NCBI RefSeq assembly: GCF_002752655.1
Contig: NZ_CP023737.1
Span: forward strand, 2,938,001 to 3,002,000
Origin: Methylosinus trichosporium OB3b
Lineage (GTDB): Bacteria; Pseudomonadota; Alphaproteobacteria; Rhizobiales; Beijerinckiaceae
DNA: 64,000 bases
Reading direction: 5' to 3'
Position 1 is the stretch's first letter. Every line of letters starts with the position of its first letter. Of the stretch, positions 51,749-61,560 are shown in pieces. Under the pieces are notes generated by a model. The model made no database searches. It saw nothing but the letters and a program-made list of their open reading frames with translations, and was not told the origin of the DNA. The translations under genes and the position numbers were made by a program.

Positions 51749-52012
51749 CCCTGCGGCCGCGAGCGGTCTCGCGCTCGCGGCTGTCTCGCGCTCGGCTTCT
51801 ATACGCGCCCGCGAGGCGTCGGAAAAGGCCCGGATTTCCGCGTTCGTCCGGACTTGCCCTGATCGCGCCTCCCACAGCTTTCGCCGCCGCGCCCCCGCGC
51901 GCAGAGTGGCGGCGCTGAGGACTTTTCACAACGCCTTTTCGCAAAAGGGAATTTCCATGCGCCGGCAGCATGCGCCGTCGGCGGCGGCCGGCGCGCGTCT
52001 CGAGGCCGCGCC

Positions 52013-53233
52013 ATGACCGCCGCGCAGAGCGTCATCTTCGTCAATCGGTTCTTCGCGCCCGACCAGTCCGCGACCAGCCGCATGCTCTCCGATCTCGCCT
52101 TTCATCTCGCCGGCCGCGGCATGAATGTGAGCGTCGTCGCCAGCCGCGGGCTCTATGACGATCCCGACGCGCGGCTCGCGCCCGTCGAGACCATTCGCGG
52201 CGTCGCCGTGCATCGGACCTGCGCGCCGCGCTTCGGCCGGCACTCGCTTCCCGGCCGCGCCTTCGATTGCCTCGCAATGTATCGCAGCTTCGCCGCCGCC
52301 GTGGCGCGCCTCGCGCGGCCGGGCGATCATGTCGTCGTCAAGACCGATCCGCCCATGCTCTCCGCCGCCCTGGCCCCGGTCGCGCGCGCGCGCGGCGCCC
52401 GCCTCGTCAATTGGCTGCAGGACCTTTATCCGGAGGTGGCGCTCGGCCTCGGCATGCGCGCGCTCTCGCCTGCCGCGCCGCTGCTGCGCGCCGCGCGCGA
52501 CCACAGCCTCGCCTGCGCCGTGCGCAATGTCGCCATCGGCGAGCGCATGGGCGCGCGGCTGCGCGCCCTCGGCCTCGCCGAGGAGCGCATAGAGATCATT
52601 CCCAACTGGTGCGACGACGAGGCCATCACCCCGCGGGCGCGGCGCGACAATCCGCTGCGCCGCGCCTGGGGCCTCGCCGACACGTTCGTCGTCGGCTATT
52701 CCGGCAATCTCGGCCGCGCCCATGATTATCTCACCGTGCTCGACGCCGCCGAGCGGCTGCGCGGCGAGGCCGATCTCCTGTTCCTGCTCATCGGCGGCGG
52801 CCGTCTCGCCCGCGATCTCGAGGCCGAGGTCGCGGCGCGAGGGCTCGGGGCGATGTTCATGTTCCGCCCCTATCAGGACGAGGCGCTGCTGCCGATGTCG
52901 CTGGCGCTGCCGGACATTCACTGGATTTCGCTGCGCCCCGCCATGGAGGGGCTGATCGTGCCGAGCAAATTCTACGGCGTCGCCGCGGCCGGACGCGGCG
53001 TCATCGCGATCGGCGATCCGCAGGGCGAGCTCGCCTCGCTGATCGCCGAGAACGATTGCGGCGCCGTCGTCGCAGAAGGCGACGACCGCCGGCTCGCCGA
53101 GGCCATCCTCGAGTACAAGCGCGACGCCGCCAGAGCAGAGCGCATCGGCGCGAACGCCAGAAAGCTTCTCGATTCCCGTCTCGCGCGCCGATATGCGCTC
53201 GATCGATGGGAACTGCTGATCCAGGATACGTAA
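52013..53233 (+). CDS. Glycosyltransferase family 4 (WbuB/WcaI-like)
   Basis: The protein has 406 residues. VNRFFAPDQSATSRMLSDLAFHLAGRG is the GT4 N-terminal nucleotide-sugar/acceptor domain start, VKTDPPMLSAAL and WLQDLYPEVALGLGM are WbuB-type motifs, VVGYSGNLGRAHDYLT opens the C-terminal domain, and SLRPAMEGLIVPSKFYGVAAAGRGVI is the donor-binding loop. It likely adds a sugar, plausibly fucose or N-acetylfucosamine, in exopolysaccharide or O-antigen assembly, which fits the GDP-fucose synthase gene that follows. Confidence 0.88.
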   Translation: MTAAQSVIFVNRFFAPDQSATSRMLSDLAFHLAGRGMNVSVVASRGLYDDPDARLAPVETIRGVAVHRTCAPRFGRHSLPGRAFDCLAMYRSFAAAVARLARPGDHVVVKTDPPMLSAALAPVARARGARLVNWLQDLYPEVALGLGMRALSPAAPLLRAARDHSLACAVRNVAIGERMGARLRALGLAEERIEIIPNWCDDEAITPRARRDNPLRRAWGLADTFVVGYSGNLGRAHDYLTVLDAAERLRGEADLLFLLIGGGRLARDLEAEVAARGLGAMFMFRPYQDEALLPMSLALPDIHWISLRPAMEGLIVPSKFYGVAAAGRGVIAIGDPQGELASLIAENDCGAVVAEGDDRRLAEAILEYKRDAARAERIGANARKLLDSRLARRYALDRWELLIQDT

Positions 53234-53291
53234 GTCACAGACAATGCATTTGCAGAGAAGCGATCATGTCGCGATCGGCGAGAGGTTTTCG

Positions 53292-54254
53292 ATGAGAGAA
53301 GAACGGATCTGGGTCGCCGGGCATCGCGGCATGGTCGGCTCCGCGCTGACGCGCCTCCTGCGCGCGCAGGGACGCAATGTCATCACCGTGGATCGCTCCA
53401 TTCTCGATTTGCGCAGCCAGCCGGAGGTCGAGTTCTGGCTGCGCGCCAGCCAGCCGACGGCGATCCTGTTCGCGGCCGCCAAGGTCGGCGGCATTCTCGC
53501 CAACAGCCGTTATCCGGCCGATTTCATTTATGACAATCTGACGATCCAGAGCAATGTGATCCATGGCGCGCACAAGGCCGGCGTCGAGCGCCTCGTGTTT
53601 CTCGGCTCCTCCTGCATCTATCCCAAATTCGCCGAGCAGCCGATCCGCGAGGACTCGCTGCTCACCGGCGCGCTGGAGCCGACCAATGAATGGTATGCGA
53701 TCGCCAAGATCGCCGGCATCATGACCTGCCAGGCCTATCGGCGCCAGCACGGTCGCCGCTATATTTCCGTGATGCCCTGCAATCTCTATGGGCCCAACGA
53801 TAATTTCGATCTCGAGACCAGCCATGTGCTGCCGGCGCTGATGCGCAAGCTGCACGAGGCGAAGCTGTCGCGCGCCCGCGAGGTGGTGGTGTGGGGCACG
53901 GGGACGCCGCTGCGGGAGTTCCTGCATGTCGACGATCTCGCGCGCGGCGTCGTCCATTGCCTCGACCATTACGACGACTATCCGCACATCAATTGCGGCG
54001 CCGGCTCCGAGGTGGCGATCCGCGAGATCGCCGAGACCATGGCGCGGGTCGTCGGCTTCGACGGCCGCCTCGTCTTCGACACCACGAAGCCGGACGGCAC
54101 GCCGCGCAAGATAATGGATTCGAGCCGCATCCGCGCGCTCGGCTGGGCGCCGGAGATCTCGCTCGAGAACGGGCTCGCCGCGACCTATCGCTGGTATCTG
54201 GAGACGATCGCCGCGGCGACGCAGGGCGAGCGGGAGACGGTCGACGCCGCCTGA
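53292..54254 (+). CDS. fcl: GDP-L-fucose synthase (NAD-dependent epimerase/reductase)
   Basis: The protein has 320 residues. WVAGHRGMVGSALTRLL is the dinucleotide-binding loop, AAKVGGILANSRYPADFI and LGSSCIYPKFAEQPIREDSLL are GDP-fucose synthase signatures, and NEWYAIAKIAG has the catalytic Y-x-x-x-K. It converts GDP-4-keto-6-deoxymannose to GDP-L-fucose for surface polysaccharide. I start at ATG 53292; the in-frame ATG 53244 adds 16 non-family residues. No gmd gene is in the window. Confidence 0.93.
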   Translation: MREERIWVAGHRGMVGSALTRLLRAQGRNVITVDRSILDLRSQPEVEFWLRASQPTAILFAAAKVGGILANSRYPADFIYDNLTIQSNVIHGAHKAGVERLVFLGSSCIYPKFAEQPIREDSLLTGALEPTNEWYAIAKIAGIMTCQAYRRQHGRRYISVMPCNLYGPNDNFDLETSHVLPALMRKLHEAKLSRAREVVVWGTGTPLREFLHVDDLARGVVHCLDHYDDYPHINCGAGSEVAIREIAETMARVVGFDGRLVFDTTKPDGTPRKIMDSSRIRALGWAPEISLENGLAATYRWYLETIAAATQGERETVDAA

Positions 54255-54261
54255 GGCCGAC

Positions 54262-54948
54262 CTATCGGACGACGGCGGGCGCGGCGAGGGAGGCGACCTG
54301 CTCCCAGAGATCGTCGAAATGCGAGATCACCCGGTCGGGACGAAAATCCGCCACCGGCGTCTGCGTATAGCCGAAATCGACGGCGACGACCGGCACGCCG
54401 GCGGCTTTCGCCGTGTCGATATCGGTCTGAGAATCCCCGACCATCACGGCGCGCGCGGAGTCGCCGCCGGCGCGGAGAATGGTCTCGGTCAGCGCGCGCG
54501 GATCGGGCTTGTGGAAGGGGAAGCTGTCGCGGCCGCAGATCGCCGAAAATCGCTGCGCGACGCCGAGCCGCTCGAGCAGCAGAATCGACAACTCCTCCGG
54601 CTTGTTGGTGCAGACGGCGAGGCGCCAGCCGGCGCAGGCGAAACGCTCGAGCGCCGCCTCGACGCCCGGAAAGAGCCGCGTCTCCAGCGCGATCCGCTCG
54701 CGATAGAGCGCGAGGAACAGGTGGAACAGCAACTCGAGCCGCTCGGGCGCGAGCTCGGCGCCATTCGCCGCATAGCCGCGCTGGATCAGCGCGCGGGCGC
54801 CGGCGCCGACCAGCGCGCGCGCCGCCGTGGCGGGGAGCGGCGGATGGCCGTCCTGCCGCAGCAGGACGCCGAGCGTACCGATGAGGTCGCCGGCCGTGTC
54901 GGCCAGCGTGCCGTCGAGATCGAACACCAGGATCGGCGCGCCGTTCAT
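54262..54948 (-). CDS. gph: Phosphoglycolate phosphatase (HAD family)
   Basis: The protein has 228 residues. LVFDLDGTLADTAGDL is HAD motif I, VCTNKPEEL motif II, and MVGDSQTDIDTAKAAG motif IV. The cap domain and length match Gph, which removes 2-phosphoglycolate formed by Rubisco or DNA repair; related sugar phosphatases are possible. ATG 54948 is chosen; the frame is open to 55008. Confidence 0.88.
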   Translation of the reverse strand: MNGAPILVFDLDGTLADTAGDLIGTLGVLLRQDGHPPLPATAARALVGAGARALIQRGYAANGAELAPERLELLFHLFLALYRERIALETRLFPGVEAALERFACAGWRLAVCTNKPEELSILLLERLGVAQRFSAICGRDSFPFHKPDPRALTETILRAGGDSARAVMVGDSQTDIDTAKAAGVPVVAVDFGYTQTPVADFRPDRVISHFDDLWEQVASLAAPAVVR

Positions 54949-55080
54949 GAGCCCCTCGGTCCAGTTTTTTCGTTCGAGCGCTTTCCGTTCGATCGGAAAT
55001 CGCTCCAATGCCGCCGGCGCCTCGCGAATGACGCATCGGCGTGTAGACTGCGGCAGGTGATTCGCCGGTGGAGTTTAACC

Positions 55081-55452
55081 TTGCGCCAGACCTTTCGTCT
55101 CCCCATCCTCGGCCTCGTCTGTCTCGCCGCGCCCGGCGTCGCGCAGGCCGGCAATTACGAGTTTTTGGCCGCGCCGCAGACCGATCTCAACCGTGTGTTC
55201 CGGCTCGACCGGGCCAGCGGCGAGGTCGGCGCCTGCCAATATGGGCTAAAGGAAAACGCCGCGGTCGGCGTGACGCTCTGCTATCCGCCGGGCGAGGGGG
55301 CGAAGGCCGGTCCCTTCAGCGAATATGCGCTGATCGCCTCGCGCCACACCGGCGAGGGCGGCGTGTTCCGCGTGGATCTGCGCAGCGGGCTGATGTCCAT
55401 CTGCTTCGTGCTCAATGAGAGCTCGGTGGTGTGCACGCCGCCGGCGAAGTGA
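55081..55452 (+). CDS. Small secreted protein of unknown function
   Basis: The protein has 123 residues. The N-terminus RQTFRLPILGLVCLAAPGVAQA is a signal peptide with an A-x-A site. The mature part YEFLAAPQTDLNRVFRLDRASGEVGACQYGL and later HTGEGGVFRVDLRSGLMSICFV has two repeats of V/F-R-hD-R-x-SG-x-(V/M)-x-x-C, suggesting a small beta-propeller-like or repeat fold with paired cysteines. The start is TTG 55081 with GGTGGAG upstream; GTG 55057 is possible. Function unknown. Confidence 0.65.
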   Translation: MRQTFRLPILGLVCLAAPGVAQAGNYEFLAAPQTDLNRVFRLDRASGEVGACQYGLKENAAVGVTLCYPPGEGAKAGPFSEYALIASRHTGEGGVFRVDLRSGLMSICFVLNESSVVCTPPAK

Positions 55453-55461
55453 GGCGAACGC

Positions 55462-55806
55462 TCACATTCGAGCCGAGTCGCCGGCGTCGAGATCTTGAGC
55501 GGCCGCATAGTGCTCGACGACCGGAAACGGATCGTAGAAATGGTGGAGCAAGGCCTTCCACTCGGCGTATCGATCCGATTGCCGAAAACCGATCATGTGA
55601 TCCTCGAGCCGCTCCCAGGCGACGAGAAGCAGATAGCGTGACGGCGTTTCGAAACATCTGCGGATCTCGATCGAGACGAAGCCGGGCGTCGCTGCGATGA
55701 GGGGACGGGCCGCGCTGATCGCGCGCTCGAACGCGGCCTCCTGTCCCGGCCTCACATCGAGCCGCGCCACTTCCAGAACCGGGCCGACCGATTGTTCGAC
55801 GATCAT
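55462..55806 (-). CDS. Antibiotic-biosynthesis-monooxygenase (ABM) domain protein
   Basis: The protein has 114 residues. VLEVARLDVRPGQEAAFERAI then GFVSIEIRRCFETPSRYLLLVAWERLEDHMIGFRQSDRYAEWKALLHHF is the ABM dimeric alpha+beta barrel. Such small proteins act as heme- or quinone-degrading monooxygenases or are of unknown role. It lies beside the DUF2817 gene, separated by a palindromic repeat. Confidence 0.85.
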   Translation of the reverse strand: MIVEQSVGPVLEVARLDVRPGQEAAFERAISAARPLIAATPGFVSIEIRRCFETPSRYLLLVAWERLEDHMIGFRQSDRYAEWKALLHHFYDPFPVVEHYAAAQDLDAGDSARM

Positions 55807-55837
55807 GCTGAAATCCCTCTCGTCATCTGAAATCCCC

Positions 55838-55907
55838 GAAGAGCGAGCCTGAAGGCTCGCGGTCCAAGCCCGGCCCTCTGGATCACGAGCCTTCAGGCTC
55901 GCTCTTC
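55838..55907. repeat. Dispersed chromosomal palindrome, family A (full pair)
   Basis: GAAGAGCGAGCCTGAAGGCTCG (55838-55859, first bases shown in part elsewhere) and its exact 22-base reverse complement at 55886-55907 form a perfect inverted repeat. The same unit occurs at 61561-61622 and as a half at 58540-58564, always in intergenic chromosome. Confidence 0.75.
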
Positions 55908-55937
55908 GAAACATCTTCGTTTCGGCCGACACAATTC

Positions 55938-57032
55938 CTAACGCGTCAAGCCGGCAATCGCCCGGCGGATGGCGGCCAGCGACTGGCCGGCGACCATTCC
56001 TTTCCAGAAATCCGTCTCCTTGTAGAAGGCCGCCCGCATCCGATCCTCGATCCGTCTCCCCTCGTCGGACCGCGGATCGCCATGGGCATGCAGCCAGGCG
56101 TCGGCGCGCAGGGCCTGCAGAACCTCGAAAAGCGGCGCCGTGCCGACCTCGAAGGCGACGCCGGTGAATTCGGCGCCGGGAAGAAGCTGCGCGGAGCCGA
56201 CCAGATTGTCGCCCATCACATCCTCCGACGCCGATTGCGCCGCATCCGTCGCCTCGGCGCCCTTGGTCGAGGTGACGGCGGCGCCATACCAGCTGGCGGC
56301 GCGGGCGAATTCCGCGCTGCCGGGAGGCGCGCAGAGAATGAGTTCGGCATAGCCCTCCGGCCCGAGGCCGGTGTGATAATCGATGACGGCGACGCGGCGG
56401 GCCGCGGCGAGATATTTTGCGAGGATGGCCGCCTGCGTGCGCCGCGACCAGCTCGGCCCCGTTCCGCCATAGAACAGGCCGAGCGGATGCGTGTATTGAC
56501 CGATGCTGACAGCCTTTTGAAAGGCGCGCTCTCCCTTGGCCGCTCGCCACGCCAGCAGTCGCTCGGTCGTGGCTTGCTGCGTCTCCGGCGTCCACAGCGA
56601 CGGGCAGAGATCCTCGGCGAGTTCCGAATAGCCCGGATTGGACGCAGGCGGCGTAGCGAAATCGACCCAATTGCGATTGAGATCGATATTGTCCTCGTTG
56701 ACGCGCCGCGTCCAGGCGAAGCCCCAGGGGTTGATGGCGTGGATGAGCAGGACGCCGACGCCCGGCGTTTCGCCGCGCCGCAGAAAGTCGATCTGCGCGC
56801 CGGAGCCGCAATAGCCCTCCACCCCATGTGTGCCGGACATCAGCACCAGCGCGCGATCGGCGTCCGGAGGGCCGAGCCAAGCGACATCCGTGGTCAAGAC
56901 CTCGCCCTCGGGCCCTCGACCCGGATGCTCGAACACATCGAGCGCGGCGCCGGCCGCCTCGGCGGCGGCTCGAAATTTGTGGCGCGCTTCGTCATAGGAT
57001 CGGCTGAAACAATCGGCTGTGCTGCTCATCAT
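55938..57032 (-). CDS. DUF2817 protein (M14-like zinc carboxypeptidase fold)
   Basis: The protein has 364 residues. MSGTHGVEGYCGSG gives H-x-x-E of an M14-type zinc site, AVIDYHTGLG the third histidine, and NEDNIDLNRNWVDF and AFEVGTAPLFEVLQAL further family segments. DUF2817 proteins are predicted peptidases or amidases with unknown substrate. ATG 57032 follows CGGAG; ATG 57029 is equivalent. Confidence 0.85.
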   Translation of the reverse strand: MMSSTADCFSRSYDEARHKFRAAAEAAGAALDVFEHPGRGPEGEVLTTDVAWLGPPDADRALVLMSGTHGVEGYCGSGAQIDFLRRGETPGVGVLLIHAINPWGFAWTRRVNEDNIDLNRNWVDFATPPASNPGYSELAEDLCPSLWTPETQQATTERLLAWRAAKGERAFQKAVSIGQYTHPLGLFYGGTGPSWSRRTQAAILAKYLAAARRVAVIDYHTGLGPEGYAELILCAPPGSAEFARAASWYGAAVTSTKGAEATDAAQSASEDVMGDNLVGSAQLLPGAEFTGVAFEVGTAPLFEVLQALRADAWLHAHGDPRSDEGRRIEDRMRAAFYKETDFWKGMVAGQSLAAIRRAIAGLTR

Positions 57033-57220
57033 CGGCTCCGGCTTCGCAGCGAGGGGTTCGTCGAAAGCTAAAATGAGGCGGACGCGCGCGAATGCGAGTG
57101 TCATGTTTCTTCATTGGGCCGTCTTCGCGAGCGCAGCGACGAAGCCGGCCTGCGCCGCCATTGATTTACGCCGCCGAACCGACTATCGCCCTTGCGCCGC
57201 CACGCATCAGGAGAGCCGCC

Positions 57221-57931
57221 ATGCCGGTCGACGCCGCCGATGACATGAAGAAGCGCGCGGCCGCCGCGGCGCTGGCCGCGGTCGCGCCCGGCATGCGGCT
57301 CGGGCTCGGCACCGGCTCCACCGCCGCCCATTTCGTCGCTTTGCTCGGCGAGCGCGTGCGCGAGGGGCTCGACATCCTTTGCGTGCCCACCTCCGAGCGC
57401 ACGCGGGCGCAGGCGGAGGCGCTGGCCATTCCGCTGGCGACGCTCGACGAGGCGCCGGAGCTGGATTTGACGGTCGACGGCGCCGACGAGTTCGATTCCT
57501 CCTTGCGCCTCGTCAAGGGCGGCGGCGGCGCGCTACTGCGGGAAAAAATCGTCGCCGCGGCGTCGCGCCGCTTCATCGTCGTCGCCGATGCGACGAAGCG
57601 GGTCGAAACGCTCGGCGCCTTTCCGCTGCCGGTGGAGATCGACGCTTTCGGCGCCCGCGCCACGCGCGGCCATGTCGAGCGCGCCGCCGCCGCGCTCGGC
57701 CTTTCTGGCGAGGTCCGGCTGCGATCGCGGCCCGACGGCCATGTTTTCGTCACCGACGGCGGGCATCTCGTGCTCGACTGCGCTTTCGGCGCGATCCCCG
57801 CCCCCGAGGCCCTGGCCGACCGGCTCGCAGCCATTCCCGGCGTCGTCGAGCATGGGCTGTTTCTCGGGCTCGCGACGGCGGTGGTCGTCGCCGGCCCGGG
57901 CGGCGTGGAGAGTCTCGGCCGGCTCGATTGA
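57221..57931 (+). CDS. rpiA: Ribose-5-phosphate isomerase A
   Basis: The protein has 236 residues. [52 protein letters not shown] and [13 protein letters not shown] are the RpiA signature segments including the active-site DGADE and KGGGG loops. It interconverts ribose 5-phosphate and ribulose 5-phosphate. ATG 57221 has AGGAGA upstream; the frame extends to 57092. Confidence 0.95.
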   Translation: MPVDAADDMKKRAAAAALAAVAPGMRLGLGTGSTAAHFVALLGERVREGLDILCVPTSERTRAQAEALAIPLATLDEAPELDLTVDGADEFDSSLRLVKGGGGALLREKIVAAASRRFIVVADATKRVETLGAFPLPVEIDAFGARATRGHVERAAAALGLSGEVRLRSRPDGHVFVTDGGHLVLDCAFGAIPAPEALADRLAAIPGVVEHGLFLGLATAVVVAGPGGVESLGRLD

Positions 57932-57974
57932 CGCCGGCAGGCGTTTTTTCTTCTTCGGCATGGAGACGTCATAG

Positions 57975-58523
57975 GTGTTCTTGCGCGCGGCTTTTCTTTT
58001 CCTTCTCGCGACTCCTCTGGCTCACGGCGCCGAGAAGCGCCCGCCCGCATCGCCCGCCGCCGCGGTCGCGCCGCCCGTCTCCTCCTCCGCCGCGCCGCTC
58101 GCAGCGACCCCGGCGCAGATCGCGCTCGCCCGCGCCGTCATCCTCGATTCCGGCATCTCCTCCTCTTTCCAGCTGATCATTCCGCAATATCTCGAGCAGA
58201 TCGCGCTCTCGGTCACACGCACGCGGCCGGAGCTCGTCGCCGACCTCAATCTGGTGCTCGCCGAGATCCGGCCGGATTTCGACAAGAAGGTCGACGAGAT
58301 GATCGACAGCGCCGCGCATCTCTACGCGCAGCGGCTGACGCAAAAGGAGCTCGAGGACGTCTCCGCCTTCTTCAAGAGCCCGTCGGGGCGCAAATATGTG
58401 GGCTCGCAGCCCTTTTTGATGAACGACATGTTCGTCGCCATGCAGGCGTGGTCGCAGAAGATTTCCGTCGACATGATGGCGCGCGTGCGCGAAGAGATGC
58501 GCAAGAAGGGCCACGAGCTCTAG
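57975..58523 (+). CDS. DUF2059 exported protein
   Basis: The protein has 182 residues. A signal peptide (FLRAAFLFLLATPLAHG) is followed by a Pro/Ala linker and a helical DUF2059 domain: YAQRLTQKELEDVSAFFKSPSGRKYV. The family is periplasmic and of unknown function. The start is GTG 57975. It precedes gor, as DUF2059 genes sometimes do, separated by a half palindrome. Confidence 0.85.
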   Translation: MFLRAAFLFLLATPLAHGAEKRPPASPAAAVAPPVSSSAAPLAATPAQIALARAVILDSGISSSFQLIIPQYLEQIALSVTRTRPELVADLNLVLAEIRPDFDKKVDEMIDSAAHLYAQRLTQKELEDVSAFFKSPSGRKYVGSQPFLMNDMFVAMQAWSQKISVDMMARVREEMRKKGHEL

Positions 58524-58539
58524 GCGTCCGGGCCGGGTC

Positions 58540-58564
58540 GAGCGAGCCTGGAGGCTCGCGGTCC
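58540..58564. repeat. Dispersed chromosomal palindrome, family A (single unit)
   Basis: GAGCGAGCCTGGAGGCTCGC plus GGTCC differs by one base from the unit at 61561 and lies between the DUF2059 and gor genes. Only one unit of the pair is present. Confidence 0.65.
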
Positions 58565-58599
58565 AGTGAGCGCCGGCGGGCCCGAGATCGGGGTTCGAC

Positions 58600-59970
58600 A
58601 TGACGGAATATGATTTTGATCTCGTCGTTCTGGGCGCAGGCTCGGGCGGCGTGCGCGCGGCGCGCATCGCCGCCGGCCATGGCGCCAAGGTCGCCGTCGC
58701 CGAGGAGTTCCGCATCGGCGGCACTTGCGTGATCCGCGGCTGCGTGCCGAAGAAGCTCTATGTGATGGCGAGCCGCTTCCACGACGACTTCGCCGATGCC
58801 GCGGGCTTCGGCTGGACGGTCGGCGAGACGCGCTTCGACTGGAGGACGCTCGTTTCCGCCAAGGAGGCGGAGATCACCCGCCTCTCCGGCCTCTATGCGC
58901 AAAATCTCGACAAATCCGGCGTCGAGATCATTCGCCAGCGCGGCGTCGTCGCCGGGCCGAATGCGGTCGCCTTCGCCGACGGCCGCCGGGTCACGACGCG
59001 CTATATTCTCGTCGCCACCGGCGGCGCGCCCACCGTGCATCCGCAAATACCGGGGATCGAGCATGCGATCTCCTCCAATGAGATCTTCGATCTCGCCGAG
59101 TTTCCGCGGCGCCTGCTGGTGATCGGCGGCGGCTATATCGGCGTCGAATTCGCGAGCGTGTTCGTGCGACTCGGCGCGCAGACGCATCTTGCGATGCGCT
59201 CCGATCTGCCGCTGCGCGGCTTCGACGAGGATTTGCGCCGGCTGCTGCGCGACGGGCTCGTCGCGGCCGGGGTCGAATTGCACGCCGGCGCGCTGCCGAC
59301 GCGCATCGAGAAGCGGGCGGACTGCCTCGCCGTCGCCATGGATGACGGCAAGACTCTCGAGGTCGACGCCGTGCTGGTCGCGACCGGCCGCGCGCCATTG
59401 ACGCAGGGGCTCGGCCTCGAAGCGGCGGGCGTCGCGCTGAAGGAGAATGGCGCGATCGTGGTCGACGCTTATTCGCGCAGCAGCGTTCCCTCCATTTATG
59501 CGGTCGGCGACGTCACCGATCGGCTCAATCTGACGCCGGTGGCGATTCGCGAGGGGCACGCCTTCGCCGATACGGCATTCGGCGGGCTCGATGTCGCGGT
59601 CGATCATGCGCTGGTGCCGACCGCCGTGTTCACGACGCCGGAGATCGGCACGGTCGGCCTCACCGAGGCGGAGGCGGGCGCGCAGACGAAGCGCCTCCTC
59701 GTCTATGAGACGAGCTTCCGCCCAATGCGCGCGACCCTGTCGAAGAGCGCGGAAAAAGTGTTCATGAAGATCTTGGTCGACGGCGAGAGCGACCGGGTTC
59801 TGGGCGTGCATATTCTCGGGCCCGAGGCCGGCGAGATGGCGCAATTGCTGGCGATCGCATTGCGCCTTGGCGCGCGCAAGAGCGACTTCGATCAGACCAT
59901 GGCGCTGCATCCTTCGCTCGCCGAGGAGCTGGTGACGATGCGCACGCCCTCGCGCATCGTCGAGCGGTAG
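58600..59970 (+). CDS. gor: Glutathione-disulfide reductase
   Basis: The protein has 456 residues. DLVVLGAGSGGVRAARIAA is the FAD-binding loop, GGTCVIRGCVPKKLYV the redox-active disulfide, LLVIGGGYIGVEFASVF the NADPH loop, and HPSLAEELVTM the His-Glu base near the end. It regenerates GSH in the cytosol. It stands alone downstream of the DUF2059 gene. Confidence 0.93.
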   Translation: MTEYDFDLVVLGAGSGGVRAARIAAGHGAKVAVAEEFRIGGTCVIRGCVPKKLYVMASRFHDDFADAAGFGWTVGETRFDWRTLVSAKEAEITRLSGLYAQNLDKSGVEIIRQRGVVAGPNAVAFADGRRVTTRYILVATGGAPTVHPQIPGIEHAISSNEIFDLAEFPRRLLVIGGGYIGVEFASVFVRLGAQTHLAMRSDLPLRGFDEDLRRLLRDGLVAAGVELHAGALPTRIEKRADCLAVAMDDGKTLEVDAVLVATGRAPLTQGLGLEAAGVALKENGAIVVDAYSRSSVPSIYAVGDVTDRLNLTPVAIREGHAFADTAFGGLDVAVDHALVPTAVFTTPEIGTVGLTEAEAGAQTKRLLVYETSFRPMRATLSKSAEKVFMKILVDGESDRVLGVHILGPEAGEMAQLLAIALRLGARKSDFDQTMALHPSLAEELVTMRTPSRIVER

Positions 59971-60004
59971 GCGCAAAGGAGCGCGCAGCGACGATTGGGA
60001 CGGC

Positions 60005-60087
60005 GTCATTGCGAGGAGTGAAGCGACGAAGCAATAGAGGGGCCGCCCCGCGGCTCTCGATTGCTTCGCTTCGCTCGCAAAGACGGC
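60005..60087. repeat. Dispersed chromosomal palindrome, family B
   Basis: GTCATTGCGAGGAGTGAAGC continuing GACGAAGCAAT, and the opposing ATTGCTTCGCTTCGCTCGCA, form an imperfect inverted repeat of a type very common between alphaproteobacterial genes. It sits between gor and thiE, whose ends converge; it may aid transcript 3' ends. Confidence 0.65.
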
Positions 60088-60126
60088 CCCAGCATCGCTG
60101 CGCTGGCCTCGAGATCGAGGCTCGCC

Positions 60127-60726
60127 CTACGCCCGCGTCGCCGCGATCCATTCGCGCGTCCGCCCCTCCGGGTCCTGCGCGCGCAAAATATCGGTGACGA
60201 CGCAGGCGCTGTCTGCGCCCGCGGCGAGCGCCGCACGGGCGCGCTCCGGCGTCAGTCCGCCGATGGCGACGAGCGGAACGGCGCCGATGCGGCGCTTCCA
60301 TTCGCCGATGCGCTCCAGCCCCTGCGGCGCGAAGGCCATTTGCTTCAGCAGCGTCGGATAGATCGGCCCGAGCGCGACATAATCGGGCGCGAGCGACAAT
60401 GCGCGCTCGAGCTCGGCGTCGTCATGCGTGCTGACGCCGAGCCTGACGCCATGGGCGCGCAGCGCGTCGATGTCTGCGGCGTCGAGATCGCTCTGGCCGA
60501 GATGGACGTAGTCGCAGGAAAGATCGATGGCGAGGCGCCAATGATCATTGACGACGAGCTGTGCGCCATGCGCCGCGCAGAGATCGCGCGCCCGCGCGAT
60601 TTGCGCGCGCAGCTCGCTCTCCTCGCGGTCCTTCACGCGCAATTGCACGAGGCGGACGCCTTGCGGCAGCAGGCGCTCCAGCCAGGAGGCGTCGTCGACG
60701 ATGAGATAGAACGGATCGAGCGTCAC
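60127..60726 (-). CDS. thiE: Thiamine-phosphate synthase
   Basis: The protein has 199 residues. [78 protein letters not shown] and [21 protein letters not shown] follow the ThiE TIM barrel. It joins HMP-PP and thiazole phosphate to thiamine phosphate. The start is GTG 60726, overlapping thiG by 4 bases, and it is the last gene of the thiOSGE operon. Confidence 0.94.
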   Translation of the reverse strand: MTLDPFYLIVDDASWLERLLPQGVRLVQLRVKDREESELRAQIARARDLCAAHGAQLVVNDHWRLAIDLSCDYVHLGQSDLDAADIDALRAHGVRLGVSTHDDAELERALSLAPDYVALGPIYPTLLKQMAFAPQGLERIGEWKRRIGAVPLVAIGGLTPERARAALAAGADSACVVTDILRAQDPEGRTREWIAATRA

Positions 60727-61523
60727 TTGCGCCCCTCGTCGAAAGCGCGGCCGAGCACCGGCGTCGACGGCTCGGCCATGTCGCGCGGCGTCATCAGCCC
60801 GGCGACATGCGCCGCGCGGCCGGCGTCGATGGCCAGCGCGAAAGCGCGCGCCATTTCCACCGGATCGCGCGCGCGCGAAACAGCGGTGTTGAGCAGCGCC
60901 GCGTCGAAGCCGAGCTCCATCACCGCGGCAGCCTGCGACGGCGCGCCGAGGCCGGCGTCGACGATCAGCGGCACATCGGGGAAATGGGCGCGCAAGGCGC
61001 GTAAGCCGAAGAGGTTATTGATGCCGCGGCCCGAGCCGATCGGCGCCGCCCAGGGCATCAGCACGCGGCAGCCGGCGTCGAGCAGCCGCTCGGCGACGAC
61101 GAGATCCTCGGTCGTGTAGGGAAAGACGGAAAAGCCATCGTCGGCGAGCGCGCGCGCCGCGTCGACGAGCCCGAACACATCGGGCTGCAGCGTGTCCTCC
61201 TCGCCGATGACCTCGAGCTTGATCCAATCGGTGGCGAATAATTCGCGCGCCATTTGCGCGGTGGCGATGGCCTCTTTCGCCGTGCGGCAGCCGGCGGTGT
61301 TGGGCAGAACGCGCACGCCGAGCTCGCGAATGAGCGACCAGAAGCTCTCGCCGGCGCGCGAGGCGCCGGCCTCGCGCCGCAACGACACGGTGACGATCTC
61401 GGCGCCCGCGGCGCGGATCGCCTCGGCGAGAATGGCGGGCGAGGGATAGCGCGCCGTGCCGAGCAGGAAGCGCGAGGCCACGGGGATGTCGTAGAGGAGG
61501 AGAGACGCCGTTTCATTGGTCAA
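60723..61523 (-). CDS. thiG: Thiazole synthase
   Basis: The protein has 266 residues. [73 protein letters not shown] and [17 protein letters not shown] are ThiG signature blocks; the Schiff-base lysine is in WIKLEVIG. It builds the thiazole ring with ThiS-COSH and the ThiO product. The start is TTG 61523. Confidence 0.95.
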   Translation of the reverse strand: MTNETASLLLYDIPVASRFLLGTARYPSPAILAEAIRAAGAEIVTVSLRREAGASRAGESFWSLIRELGVRVLPNTAGCRTAKEAIATAQMARELFATDWIKLEVIGEEDTLQPDVFGLVDAARALADDGFSVFPYTTEDLVVAERLLDAGCRVLMPWAAPIGSGRGINNLFGLRALRAHFPDVPLIVDAGLGAPSQAAAVMELGFDAALLNTAVSRARDPVEMARAFALAIDAGRAAHVAGLMTPRDMAEPSTPVLGRAFDEGRK

Positions 61524-61560
61524 GGAGCAGCAGCTTTCCGCTGGGTGATGAGGAAGCGAA

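Noticed and set aside
54319..55452. A 377-residue plus-strand frame antisense to gph
   Set aside because: Only its last 123 residues (from 55081) look like a real secreted protein; the rest is the complement of the HAD phosphatase.
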